From: Calamus simplicifolius
Lineage: Eukaryota; Streptophyta; Magnoliopsida; Arecales; Arecaceae
Direction: 5' to 3'
NCBI GenBank assembly: GCA_900491605.1
Contig: UESW01005003.1
Coordinates: forward strand, 167,440-231,439
Length of the DNA stretch: 64,000 nt
Part shown: positions 10,969 through 20,766 of the stretch, piece by piece
Position numbering within the stretch: the first letter of the stretch is position 1
Layout of the letters: each line of letters begins with the position of its first letter
Made by a program: the position numbers and the translations under genes
The notes under the pieces: generated by a model
Told to the model about the DNA's origin: nothing
What the model saw: only the letters and a program-made list of their open reading frames with translations
The model's database searches: none

Positions 10969-13170
10969 ATGGAGGATATAAATGTTGGGCAAGAAATTGA
11001 TGTAGAGGAAGAGATTATTAGTGAGCCAATTAAAAGTGTTCCAACATCAACATCTTCAAATACCATGGATCCTACAAAAGGTTCAGATGCAAATATTCCT
11101 TTGAGTAAAAAGAAAAAAGCATACAAAATTTCATCACCAGTCTGGGCTAATTTTGAAAGGATATGTGATAACGAGGGGAAAGTAGAGTATGCTATTTGTA
11201 AGTATTGTAAAATTAAACTCAAGTGTCCAAGCACTCAAGGGACAAGCACATTAACAAGACACTTAAGTTTATGCAAATGCAATACAACCAAAAGAGCTAA
11301 GGGTCAACTAATGTTGTCATTCACAACAACATCATTTGATAGTAGTGGCAATTTATCGAATTGGAAATTTGACCAAGAGGCTTGCAAAAGAGCAATGGCA
11401 CGAATGATTATCCTTGATGAATTGCCATTCAAATTTGTGAAGAAAGAAGGGTTTAGAGAATTTTGTAAAGTTGTGCAGCCACTTATCAAGAATATTTCAA
11501 GAACCACCATTGTTAAAGAAGTTTACAAAATATACAAGTTAGAGAGGGCTAAATTGCAAAAGTTGTTTCAGGAAAGCATTCATCGGGTAAGCTTGACAAC
11601 AGATTTATGGACTTCAAATCAGAATATTGGGTATTTATGTTTGACTGCTCACTTTGTGGACTCTTCTTGGAAGCTTCATAAGCATATCATCAATTTTTGT
11701 ATTCTTCCTTCGCCACATACTGGTGAAGCTATCTCTTCTGTAATTGAATCTTGTTTAGATGCTTGGAAAATCAAACAAGTTTGTACTGTTACTATTGATA
11801 ATGCATCATCTAATGATGTTGCATTAAACACTTTGCAAACAAATTTAATAATGAAAGATGGTTTGCTTGGGGATGGTGATTCGTTACATGTTCGTTGTAT
11901 TGCACACATTTTAAACTTGGTTGTGAGAGGGGGAACAGATGAAATTAAAGATTGCATAGCTCGTATTCGTAACAGTATAAAGTGGATAAAGAGTTCTCCT
12001 AGTAGAGAACAAGCATTTGAAAGATCATGTGAAATGGTTAGAATTTCAATCAAAATGTCTTTGTGTTTGGATGTGTCAACACGTTGGAATTCGACATACC
12101 TCATGTTGAAGCATGCTTTACCCTTTGAGAAGGCTTTCAAGCGTCTTGCATCTGATAGTGATGCCTTTAGAAGTACCACTCCTCCTTTTGAAGAGGATTG
12201 GAATTATGCTAGAGTACTTTGTGACTTCTTGGACATATTTTTTGAAACTACTGAGATGTTGTCGGGTACCAAGTATGTCACTTCATCCCTACATTTTCGT
12301 TATGTTGACAAGATCCAAGATGCATTAAATTCGTTTTCAGCTGTGCAAACTGACCCTCTCCTTCTTCGTATGTGTAACAAAATGAAGGAGAAGCTTCGTA
12401 AGTATTGGGGTTCTGTTGATAAGTTTAATATCTATTTGCTTATTGCTTTTGTCTTGGATCCACGATACAAGTTAGATTATTTATATTGGTGCCTTAAAAG
12501 AGTTCTTTCAATTGATGATGCTTCTGCAATAGCAAGAAAGGTGTATGATAAAATGTTTGTGTTGTATGAAATGTATAAAGTTGAGGCTTCTTCTGCATGC
12601 TCTTCATCTCAAGGGAGTGTTTCAACATTTGCTTCTTCCATGACTGCTATTAATGATAAGAAATATGAGGAGTACATTCGTGAAAAAGAGCATAGTAGTT
12701 TTGATTGTAGCATGTCTGAAGTTGATGCCTACCTAAAAGATCCTCAAGAGACGGTTGTAGAACCATTTGATATTTTGGCATGGTGGTCTACTGCTACAAA
12801 ATACAAAACATTAGCATGTATGGCAAGAGATATTTTGGCTATTCCTGTTTCTACAGTGGCATCTGAATCTGGATTTAGCGCGGGAGGCCGTGTTCTTGAC
12901 CAATATCGTAGTTCTTTGACACCAATATTGGTTGAGTGTTTGATTGGTACTCAAGATTGGTTAAGAGCTGCACCAAAGGATCCAGAATATGAAGAACTCA
13001 TCGATCATTTGGATAAATGTGCAAAAGGTAAAATGTATGTTATTATATTTTGAATTATTTATCATTCTTTCAATGCAATGTTTGACTCATGTTTGTTATT
13101 TTTTTCAGAGGAAGCTGAAAGTATTGCAATGACTTCCTCCTCTCTACCTCCTATTTCACTAAAAGATTAA
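10969..13170 (+). CDS. hAT transposase (BED zinc finger, RICESLEEPER-like), apparently intact
   Basis: Exon 1 runs 10969-13027 and exon 2 runs 13109-13170. The intron (13028-13108) has GTAAAA...TTTTTTCAG borders, giving about 706 aa. A BED zinc finger lies at residues about 55-105 (paired Cys at CKYC, then TRHLSLC). The RNase H-fold core shows acidic residues in LTTDLW (about 211) and TIDNASSND (about 277). The hAT dimerisation region with FDILAWWS and ASESGFSAGGRVLD spans about 600-680. The protein would bind the terminal repeats and cut and rejoin the element. The frame has no stop, so this copy could be functional. Without the intron it would end at 13053 as a 694-residue protein. Start chosen at the first ATG after a probable splice acceptor. 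Confidence 0.9.
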
Positions 13171-14510
13171 TATATTGGAGGTGTTAGCTGTATTCTCAAA
13201 TGTGTTTTCTTTCTTAAATGTATTTTTGATAAAAATTTCATGGGCTAAGCTCAGGACATGTAAGTTCTTCCATCTTTATTTAATTGGGCATTGATGTGAG
13301 CTCTACTTAATTTCTATTGCTTCTTAGTATGTTTGTGTTAAATTGAGCTCTTTATGATTGCAGAGTACTATTCTGCTGCTAGAAATGTGGTGAGGAAGTT
13401 GGATTGTATATGCACAGAAAATGAGCATCAAAAGATGATACTCTCAATATGATTCAGTAGTTTACATTCAAATTTAATCCAGTTTTTTTCCTATAGGAAA
13501 CACGTTAATGGTTAGCATGAATCACATCTACAATTATATTCTTCTGCATTTTGCCTTGCTTTTGTCACAAGTTTACTAAAGTATTGATTAGATGCACAAG
13601 TTCATCGTTCTTGGTAAAAATTGGCTCATGCAATGCTCCATATTCAGCCACTGTTTTAACTCTATGAGATTAATAAGGCAACAATTGGCAAGCAGGAATC
13701 TAATGTTGACTTTGAGTTCTCAGCTAATAAATTCTATTTATGTTTGAACTTCCAAGTAACTTAATTTTGGAGTACTTTCACACATGTACATGTCCTCTCA
13801 TGGGTGAAAATTAACAAATGAAAATAGAACTTAGTTAGCCCTGTGCCTATATCATCGTTCATGGATGAAACGTGCTTTTTCTTTATATTTGTGTTCATCA
13901 CAACTCTTCATTGTGGTACAACATTATGTTTCAATTTAGAGTTTACAACTGTATAGAACAAGTTTCTGTGCAAGTTTCAATGTCAAACTGATGTTTCAAA
14001 TATAGTTATGCTTTTCAAGTTCCATATTTTTGTGCAATGTTTCTTAGCAATATCTCCACTGTATCTCAGGGTGCACAAACTATAGGAATGGGGGTGGAAG
14101 CTCAGAGTGTACCAGCAACTGCTGATTTATTTAAGAAGGCAAATGATATACTTGCGTATGTTTATTATTCAGCTAAATTTCTTATTCTATGCAAATTACA
14201 TCTCAAAGGTCGTTCCAAAATGCTCAACTTGGTCTTTCTCCTTTGCCTCAGTTTTGACCTCTTGGATGCTTGATTCAACAATCGTAGGCGAGGTTACCTG
14301 ATACTGAGTTTTTGATACATATTCTTGCTGTTATGGTTCTCAGCTACTAGCTTCTGTTAGTTGGTGCTTTCTTATGAATGTCATCTTAGATACTCTGCCA
14401 TTTGCACAAGTTTCTTTAACATTTGTGTTACATAGTATTAAGATTATTTTCCAATATTGAAAGTAGTTTCTCTCAAAGATATGATGAAAAAGTATTTTAT
14501 TTTATTTTTC
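13171..14510 (+). other. hAT 3' internal region, exon-like scraps, no complete gene
   Basis: This is AT-rich with no long frame. Two segments look like exons between splice-like signals: 13364-13435 (after GATTGCAG) and 14070-14154 (TCTCAG before, GCGTATG after). They could be captured pieces of a host gene or chance. I do not recognise the encoded peptides. Confidence 0.3.
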
Positions 14511-14514
14511 TCAT

Positions 14515-14672
14515 CAACCCGAATTTCAACCCGAAACTTAACCCGAACCCGATTTTTAAAAATAGGGTTAGGGTTGAGGTTTTACAAATAGGGTTAGGGT
14601 TAGGGTTAGGGTTGAGGTTTTACAAATAGGGTTAGGGTTAGGGTTGAGGGAAACCCGAGTTTCATGGGCCCG
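14515..14672 (+). repeat. hAT 3' subterminal repeats including telomere-like GGGTTA runs
   Basis: AACCCGAA-type motifs are followed by several runs of GGGTTA (6-bp unit, up to four in a row) at about 14563-14650, with a TTTTACAAATAGGGTTAGGG segment repeated. The left subterminal region has the CGGGTT/AACCCG form of the same motif, so these are probably transposase-binding repeats that lost CpG, not telomere insertions. Confidence 0.75.
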
Positions 14673-14693
14673 AGTTGCACCCCTACATCTAAT

Positions 14694-16706
14694 TGGAGTT
14701 TTATCAAGTGTTATGCCATAATCTTCAAGTTATCTCTTAATCCAAAGGATTTGAGCACAGCAACTTCCAGCTGCAACATATTTTGCTTCAGCAGTAGATA
14801 ATGCAACCGAATTTTGCTTTTTACTAAACTAGGAGATTAAGTTACTACCTAAGAATTGACATGCTCCACTTGTGCTTTTTCTATCTAATTTACATCTAGC
14901 ATAATCAGAGTCAGAGTATGCAATCAAGTTTAATGTCGAGTCTCTAGAATACCATAAACCTATATTTTTAGTTCCACTTAAATATCTTAAGATTCTTTTT
15001 ACAGCAATTAAGTGAGATTCTTTAGGTTCAGATTGAAATCTAGCGCATAAACATACAGCAAACATTATATCTGGTCTACTGGCTGTTAAGTAAAGAAGAG
15101 ATCCGATCATACCTCTGTAATATTTTTGATCTACTTTCTTACCATCTTCATCTTTGTCCAACTTGCATGAAGGACTCATAGGAGTTCCAAGTGGTTTGAT
15201 TGACTCCATTCCAAACTTCTTGAGCAATTCTTTTGTGTATTTGGCTTGATTGATGAAAATTCCTTGCTTGATTTGAAGTCCTAGGAAGAAGTTGAGTTCT
15301 CCCATCATACTCATTTCAAACTCTCCCTGCATCAACTTAGCAAATTCTTGACATAACAAATTGTTAGTAGCACCGAATACAATATCATCAACATATATTT
15401 GTACTACTAATAAATCCTTGTCTTTTCTTTTTAAAAATAGTGTTTTATCAATATTTCCTCTTACAAAATCATTTTCAATTAGAAATTTACTTAATATTTC
15501 ATACCAAGCTCTAGGTGCTTGTTTTAAACTATATAGTGCTTTGTGTAATTTAAAAACATGATTAGGAAATTTATGATCTTCAAAACTATGTGGTTGTTCA
15601 ACAAAAACTTCCTCATTTATAAATCCATTTAAAAATACACTTTTAACATCCATTTGAAATAAATTGATATGCAAATGACATGCAAATGCAAGTAATAATC
15701 TAATTGCTTCTAGTCTAGCTACCGGTGCAAAAGTTTCATCAAAATCAATTCCTTCTTCTTGATTATATCCTTTTGCAACTAATCTAGCTTTGTTTCTAAT
15801 TACTATGCCATTTTCATCTAATTTATTTCTAAATACCCATTTTGATCCTATAACAGAGTGATCTTTAGGTCTATCTACAAGAGTCCAAACATTATTTCTA
15901 GCAAATTGATTTAATTCTTCTTGCATAGCTAACATCCAATTATTATCTTTTTCTACTTCTTCAATAGTTTTGGGTTCAATTTGAGATACAAATGCAAGAT
16001 GATTATTGATGTTTCTCATTGATGATCTAGTTCTTACTCCTTGAGATGGATCACCTATAATTAATTCTTTTAGATGACCATAGGCATATCTCCAATCTCT
16101 AGGAAGATCTACACCATTATGATTTGCATCAATAACGTCAACGCTAGGAGAATCATTATCTTTAGCTTCTTGTTCATGATATGAAGATACATCTATATTC
16201 AGTTTTTCAATATCTCTTTCTAGAATGTTTGTATCTTCCTCATCATCAATCTTTTCAGAACTCGATGCTAAAGATTCATCAAAAATTACATGAATAGATT
16301 CTTCTACAATTAAGTTTCTCTTGTTAAACACTCTATAGGCTTTACTAGATGTTGAATATCCTAAGAAAATGCTTTCATCAGATTTTGCATCAAATTTTCC
16401 TAGATTATCTTTATCATTATTATGAATGAAATATTTACAACCAAATGCATGAAAGTAACTTATATTTGGTTTTCTATTATTCCATAGTTCATAAGGAGTT
16501 TTCTTAATGATTGGCCTAATTAAAGCTCTATTAAGAATGTAACATGTCGTGTTTATAGCTTCCGCCCAAAAGTACTTTGGTAAGTTGCTTTCATATAGCA
16601 TGGTACGGGCCATGTCTTCTAAGGTTTTATTCTTTCTTTCAACTACTCTATTTTGTTGTGGTGTTCTAGGTGCTGAGAAATTATGATGAATGCCTTTTCT
16701 ATGCAA
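14694..16706 (-). pseudogene. Copia pol: integrase end, reverse transcriptase and RNase H, decayed
   Basis: A single frame from 16706 down to 14829 holds the integrase C-terminal part (APRTPQQNRVVERKN), RT (QMDVKSVFLNGF near 15650 and YVDD near 15389) and RNase H (YSDSDYARC and RKSTSGACQFLG). Below 14829 it continues as RNase H but with two stops, then is broken by the hAT at 14686. The first catalytic Glu region of RNase H (STAEAKY) lies in that broken part. It would convert element RNA into cDNA. Confidence 0.93.
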
Positions 16707-17130
16707 AAGTTTTTAAATAAATAATTTTTAAATTCAGTGCCATGATCACTTCTTAGAGACACTATGGTGTTTTTTTCTCATTTGTGACCTTCTTGAAGAA
16801 TTTCAAAAATAATGGAAAGGTCTCATCTTTATGTGCTAAAAATAATACCCAAGTGTATCTAGAGTAATCATCTACAATCACAAGATAATATTTCTTTCCT
16901 CCTAGACTTGTGGTTCTAGTAGGTCCAAAAGGATCCATGTAAAGTAGTTCAAGTGGCCTAGAAGTGGAAACAATATTTTTAGTTTTGAAAGAATTTCTAG
17001 TTTGTTTTCCAAATTGACATGCATCGCAAATTTTGCTATTTTCAAAATCTAGTTGTGGAAGTCCTTTTACTAAATCCATTCTAATTAATTTTGAAATAAG
17101 GTGTGTGCTTGCATGACCTAATTTACGATG
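16707..17130 (-). pseudogene. Copia pol: integrase zinc finger and DDE core start, frameshifted
   Basis: The frame at 17079-16762 carries the end of the HHCC finger (CDACQFGK) and the start of the core, including LLYMDPFGP and VIVDDYSRY. The frame breaks near 16762 within a run of A/T and continues in a different frame at 16706. Upstream, a stop at about 17127 replaces a Trp just before the HRKLGH-type finger motif (TGG to TGA). All lesions point to an inactive copy. Confidence 0.88.
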
Positions 17131-17574
17131 TCATAACCAACCAATCTCATTCATATTAGCATTATTAGCAACTAAGCAATGATTAATAGTAGACAAATTG
17201 TCTAAATCAATCAAGTATACATTGCCATTTCTATTTTCAATAAAAATAATGCTATTATCAATGGGATTAGAAACAGTGCAGATTGATGCTTCAAATGATA
17301 CTTTAAAACCTTTATCACATAATTGACTAATACTTATTAGATTGTGTTTTAAACCATTAACATATAAGACATTTTTAATATATGTGGAGGGAATTATTTG
17401 AATTTTACCAAACCCCATGATTTGGCCTTTGCCATTGTCACCAAATGTAACAACTCCTCCTCTTTTGCTCTCAAGGGTGATGAACTGATCCTTGTCACCC
17501 GTCATGTGTCTTGAGCAGCCACTATCGAGATACCACTTTTGCTTTGATCTTTTGGCCGCAAGACACTCCTGCAA
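17131..17574 (-). pseudogene. Copia aspartic protease and pre-integrase region
   Basis: The catalytic motif LDSGCSRHMTG follows WY near the start of the frame. The gag-pre-integrase region (NLISISQLCDKG) follows. The protease would cut the polyprotein in virus-like particles. The frame is shifted relative to gag, with an overlap at 17502-17574. In addition, the sequence just upstream contains stops in the pol frame. Confidence 0.85.
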
Positions 17575-19202
17575 AAATAATTAAGTCTTATATTTAGGTA
17601 CCCAAGCCTTTTTAGGTCCTTCATGGTTAGTGGCATAAAAGATCGTTCCTTTGGGAACCCATATTTTCTTGCCTTTATATTTAATTTTTTGTTACTGTTT
17701 CTTGCATCACATTCATAGGATTTATGACCTTTCTTGTTACAATAATGACATGTAACATTATCTCTATTTTGTTCTTTTCTAAAAATGTTTTTGATAAATT
17801 TTTGTTTTAAGTTAGGTCTATATCCTAAACCAGCTTTATCATATATAGCTCTTTGATTGCTTAACAATAAATTAAGTTTTTCATAACTATAAGTAAATTT
17901 ATCAACAATACTTTTGCATTTATCAACTTCCTTCTTTAATTTATTATTTTCATTAGAAATTGATTCCTTTTCTTTTGTCAAGTTATCATTTTCAGATTTT
18001 AGTATTTTAATCTCATTAGTAAGATTGTCTTTTTCTTTGATAAAAATTGAGCTATCATTTTTCAAAGACTTGTATTTCTTTTTCAAAATTTTAAATTCAT
18101 CTACTAGTTCATTGAAAGCTTCAAATAATTCATCGAAAGCAAAATCATCACAAGGGTTTTCAGAACTTACCTCATCATCCTCGTTTGCCATGAAGCAAAT
18201 GTTAGCAACCTCTTTTTGTTCTTCCTCCGAAGAGGATTCATCGCTGTCGCTCCAAGTTGCAACATAGGCTTTCTTCTTCTTCTTGAAAGTCTTCTTCAGT
18301 TGAGGACAATCATATCTAAAGTGCCCCGGTTTCTTACACTCATAGCAAATCAAGGGGTCTTTCTCTTTGTCCTTGTCCTTTTCCTTTCTTTTCTTCTTCC
18401 ATCTTAAATCCAGATTTCTTCTTTGGAAGGGTCTCTTTCTTCTCATGAATTTTTTGAATTTTCTTGCTAGAAGAGCTATCTCATCATCATCATCATCATC
18501 ACTGCAGCTTTCCTCACTTTCTGCAGCCTTAAGAGCTATAGTCTTCTTTTTTTTGACTTCCTCCTCTTGATGTTGTTTCATGGTTAGCTCCTCCAAGGGT
18601 AAAGTATTGAGGTCCTTGGCTTCTTGGATTGCTGTCACCTTTGCTTCCCAAGTCCTTGGAAGTGACCTAAGAATTTTGCGAACAAGTTCAGAATTAGCAT
18701 AGGTTTTCCCAAGACTCTTCAAACCATTTACAATATCGGTGAATCTAGTATACATGCATGCTATAGTTTCAGTTTGCTCCATGCTAAATAATTCATATTT
18801 ATGAACAAGAATGTTTATTTTAGATTCTTTTACTTGGTTAGTACCCTCATGGGTAACCTCTAATCTATTCCAAATCTCTTTTGCGGAATTACATGTAGAA
18901 ATGCGATTAAATTCGTTAGCATCTAATGAACAATATAAAACATTCATGGCCTTAGCATTGAGCTGTGCCATTTTCCTATCATTATCATTCCAATCCCTTT
19001 CGGGCTTCGAAACAATAGTGCCATCAACAATGTGTGTGGGTGTACTAGGTCCATTAATTATAACACCCCACAATTCATAATCAGAAGCTTGAATGAATAT
19101 CCTCATTCTTGCTTTCCAATATGAATAGTTGGAACCATTAAATAAGGGAGGTCTATTTGTAGAATGACCTTCGGCAAATGAAGATCCAACTTGAGCTGCC
19201 AT
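17502..19202 (-). CDS. Copia gag, 566 aa, with two CCHC zinc knuckles
   Basis: The frame opens with an ATG at 19202, 63 bp downstream of the 5' LTR edge. Residues about 15-220 match the copia gag core (PPLFNGSNYSYWKARM near the start). A Lys/Glu/Asp-rich linker follows, then two CX2CX4HX4C knuckles: CYECKKPGHFRYDC at about residues 288-301 and CHYCNKKGHKSYEC at about 481-494. Between them lies a predicted coiled coil (about 355-450). Two knuckles and a long gag are common in Sireviruses. The last about 25 residues overlap the protease in a different frame. The protein would package the element RNA. Confidence 0.9.
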   Translation of the reverse strand: MAAQVGSSFAEGHSTNRPPLFNGSNYSYWKARMRIFIQASDYELWGVIINGPSTPTHIVDGTIVSKPERDWNDNDRKMAQLNAKAMNVLYCSLDANEFNRISTCNSAKEIWNRLEVTHEGTNQVKESKINILVHKYELFSMEQTETIACMYTRFTDIVNGLKSLGKTYANSELVRKILRSLPRTWEAKVTAIQEAKDLNTLPLEELTMKQHQEEEVKKKKTIALKAAESEESCSDDDDDDEIALLARKFKKFMRRKRPFQRRNLDLRWKKKRKEKDKDKEKDPLICYECKKPGHFRYDCPQLKKTFKKKKKAYVATWSDSDESSSEEEQKEVANICFMANEDDEVSSENPCDDFAFDELFEAFNELVDEFKILKKKYKSLKNDSSIFIKEKDNLTNEIKILKSENDNLTKEKESISNENNKLKKEVDKCKSIVDKFTYSYEKLNLLLSNQRAIYDKAGLGYRPNLKQKFIKNIFRKEQNRDNVTCHYCNKKGHKSYECDARNSNKKLNIKARKYGFPKERSFMPLTMKDLKRLGYLNIRLNYFCRSVLRPKDQSKSGISIVAAQDT

Positions 19203-19250
19203 TTGGATCTTTAGCTCTTGATCGTGTGATCAAATAAACAATGAGCACTC

Positions 19251-19262
19251 GCTCTGATACCA
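19251..19262 (-). other. Copia primer binding site (initiator tRNA-Met)
   Basis: On the minus strand it reads TGGTATCAGAGC, two bases after the 5' LTR. This matches the well-known complement of the plant initiator-Met tRNA 3' end used by copia elements. Confidence 0.95.
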
Positions 19263-19264
19263 AT

Positions 19265-20761
19265 TGTTGGCCCAAATGGCAACCCAAGAGGGGGGGTGAA
19301 TTGGGTTCTTTAAAAAATTTAAGCCTTTTGAAAACTATTAGCTTTAAGTTAAATGAAATTAAATGCAATACGAATATAAAGCACAAACAAGGAAATAGAG
19401 ATAGAGATAATGGAAGTACGGCAAACATAATGATTTTATAGTGGTTCGGTGTATCTAACACCTACGTCCACTCCCAAGATTCACTTGGGTCCACACTATA
19501 ATCGACTAGATTATAGCCGAGTTGTTTTACAAGATCACAACTCAAAACTTGTTGTTTTCCCTCGGGATCACAATGAACCCAGCCGGTTTTCCGGGCTCAC
19601 CAGCATAAAACCCTAAACTCAAGCTTATCTAGCTTGACCCGAGGTATACAACCTCCACTAGTTCAATCCCCCAGATTGAACCAGCACAAACAAGAATGAA
19701 AAGTATTTTTCAATAATACAAAGTTCCTCAAATGAGCAGATATTCAAATGAATGAACAAATAAGTTTAGAAAAGCTTGTTTGAAGTAGATTGAAGTTGAG
19801 CTTTTCTTCTTTTCTTCTTTTCCTCTTCTCTTTGGAGATGTTGAATCAGGCCTCAGCTTTGATTCGTTGCAAATGTTGCGGATGAGAAGTTGAAAAATCT
19901 TTAAAACAGAGTTTCTTCTTCCCCTTTGAGAATCCTTTGATTTTTTCAAGATTGAATGCCTTGGATTCTTCTTTGAGCTTTGTGGAGTGGAAGGATTTGA
20001 ATTTGAGTGCTTTTCTCTTGAGATTCAGGCTCAGGCTTTCTTGGATTTTTGATTTGAGATTTTTCTATTTTTTCGTCCTCTTTTTCAAACGGGTGTTTTC
20101 CCCTTTTTATAGATTTCTTTTAATCCATTTTAGGAAGAAAACTAGCCGTTGGAATGTACCTAGAAACAAAATATATCCGTTAGAAATTAGGTAAAAAGGA
20201 AATATTACCGTTAGAGCTGATCTGGCAATTTAAATATTCATCCCAGTCAGATTGGAGTCGGCTCCAACTTTTTAGGTGTCGGCTCCAAGTCGTTTTTCCA
20301 AAAATAGAAAGTTCTGAGTTCGTCGAGGAGTCGGCTCTGAAAAAGTTAGGTGTCGGCTCGCCATCATCAGGTGTCAGCTCCCGAATACTATAGGTGTCGG
20401 CTCCAAGATGCTTAAAAAATCAACGTTCTGTCCCCGCATCGGAGTCGGCTCCAGACACTGTAAGTGTCGACTCCGAAACTCTGGGTGTCGGCTCTGAAAC
20501 TCTAGGTGTCGGCTCCGGACCATATCAAAAATCAGAAGAAAATTTGAATGGCCATAGGGTCGGCTCCAGGAATTCTAGGTGTTGACTCCAGGTTCTGAAA
20601 CTTTGAAATTGATGTTTTGCAATTGATTCAAAACATGTTTCTTAATTCATTTAAATTGATCAAATATTTTTGAGTCCTGAAATACTTGTCAAATCTATTA
20701 GTAATCAAATAAATATACTCAATTCCTTTATTAATAATCAAAATCAATAGTTGGGTCAACA
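19265..20761 (-). repeat. Copia 5' LTR (right copy)
   Basis: It pairs with 4028-5517 and has the same TGTTGG...CAACA borders and the same GGTGTCGGCTCC cluster (about 20250-20600). The high similarity of the two LTRs suggests a fairly recent insertion, though no identity value was computed. It would contain the element promoter. Confidence 0.95.
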
Positions 20762-20766
20762 GCTTC

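Larger units (their letters stand above)
8120..14685 (+). mobile_element. hAT DNA transposon, 6566 bp, complete with 8-bp TSD, inserted in copia RNase H
   Basis: The left end TAGGGGTGCAACTTGGGCC and the inverted right end (TAGGGGTGCAACTCGGGCCC reverse-complemented) form terminal inverted repeats of about 20 bp. They are flanked by the perfect 8-bp duplication CATCTAAT at 8112-8119 and 14686-14693. An 8-bp TSD is the hAT hallmark. Subterminal regions are dense in AACCCG / CGGGTT motifs. It encodes a BED-finger transposase with an unbroken frame (10969-13170). It is the youngest layer of the A-copia-hAT nest. Confidence 0.97.
4028..20761 (-). mobile_element. Ty1/copia LTR retrotransposon, Sirevirus-like (SIRE/Maximus type), complete with TSD
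   Basis: The two LTRs (4028-5517 and 19265-20761) start TGTTGGCCCA and end TGGGTCAACA. They are flanked by the 5-bp duplication GCTTC (4023-4027 and 20762-20766). In minus orientation the order is 5' LTR, tRNA-iMet primer site, gag with two zinc knuckles, protease, integrase, RT, RNase H, an extra 3' ORF, polypurine tract and 3' LTR. Length without the internal hAT is about 10.2 kb. A copia element of this size with a 3' extra ORF points to the Sirevirus lineage. Pol has several stops and frameshifts plus the hAT insertion, so it is not autonomous. Confidence 0.95.

Noticed and set aside
14563..14650. Interstitial telomere insertion
   Set aside because: Unit is GGGTTA rather than the usual plant heptamer, and the position and paired CGGGTT motifs at the other end fit transposon subterminal repeats.
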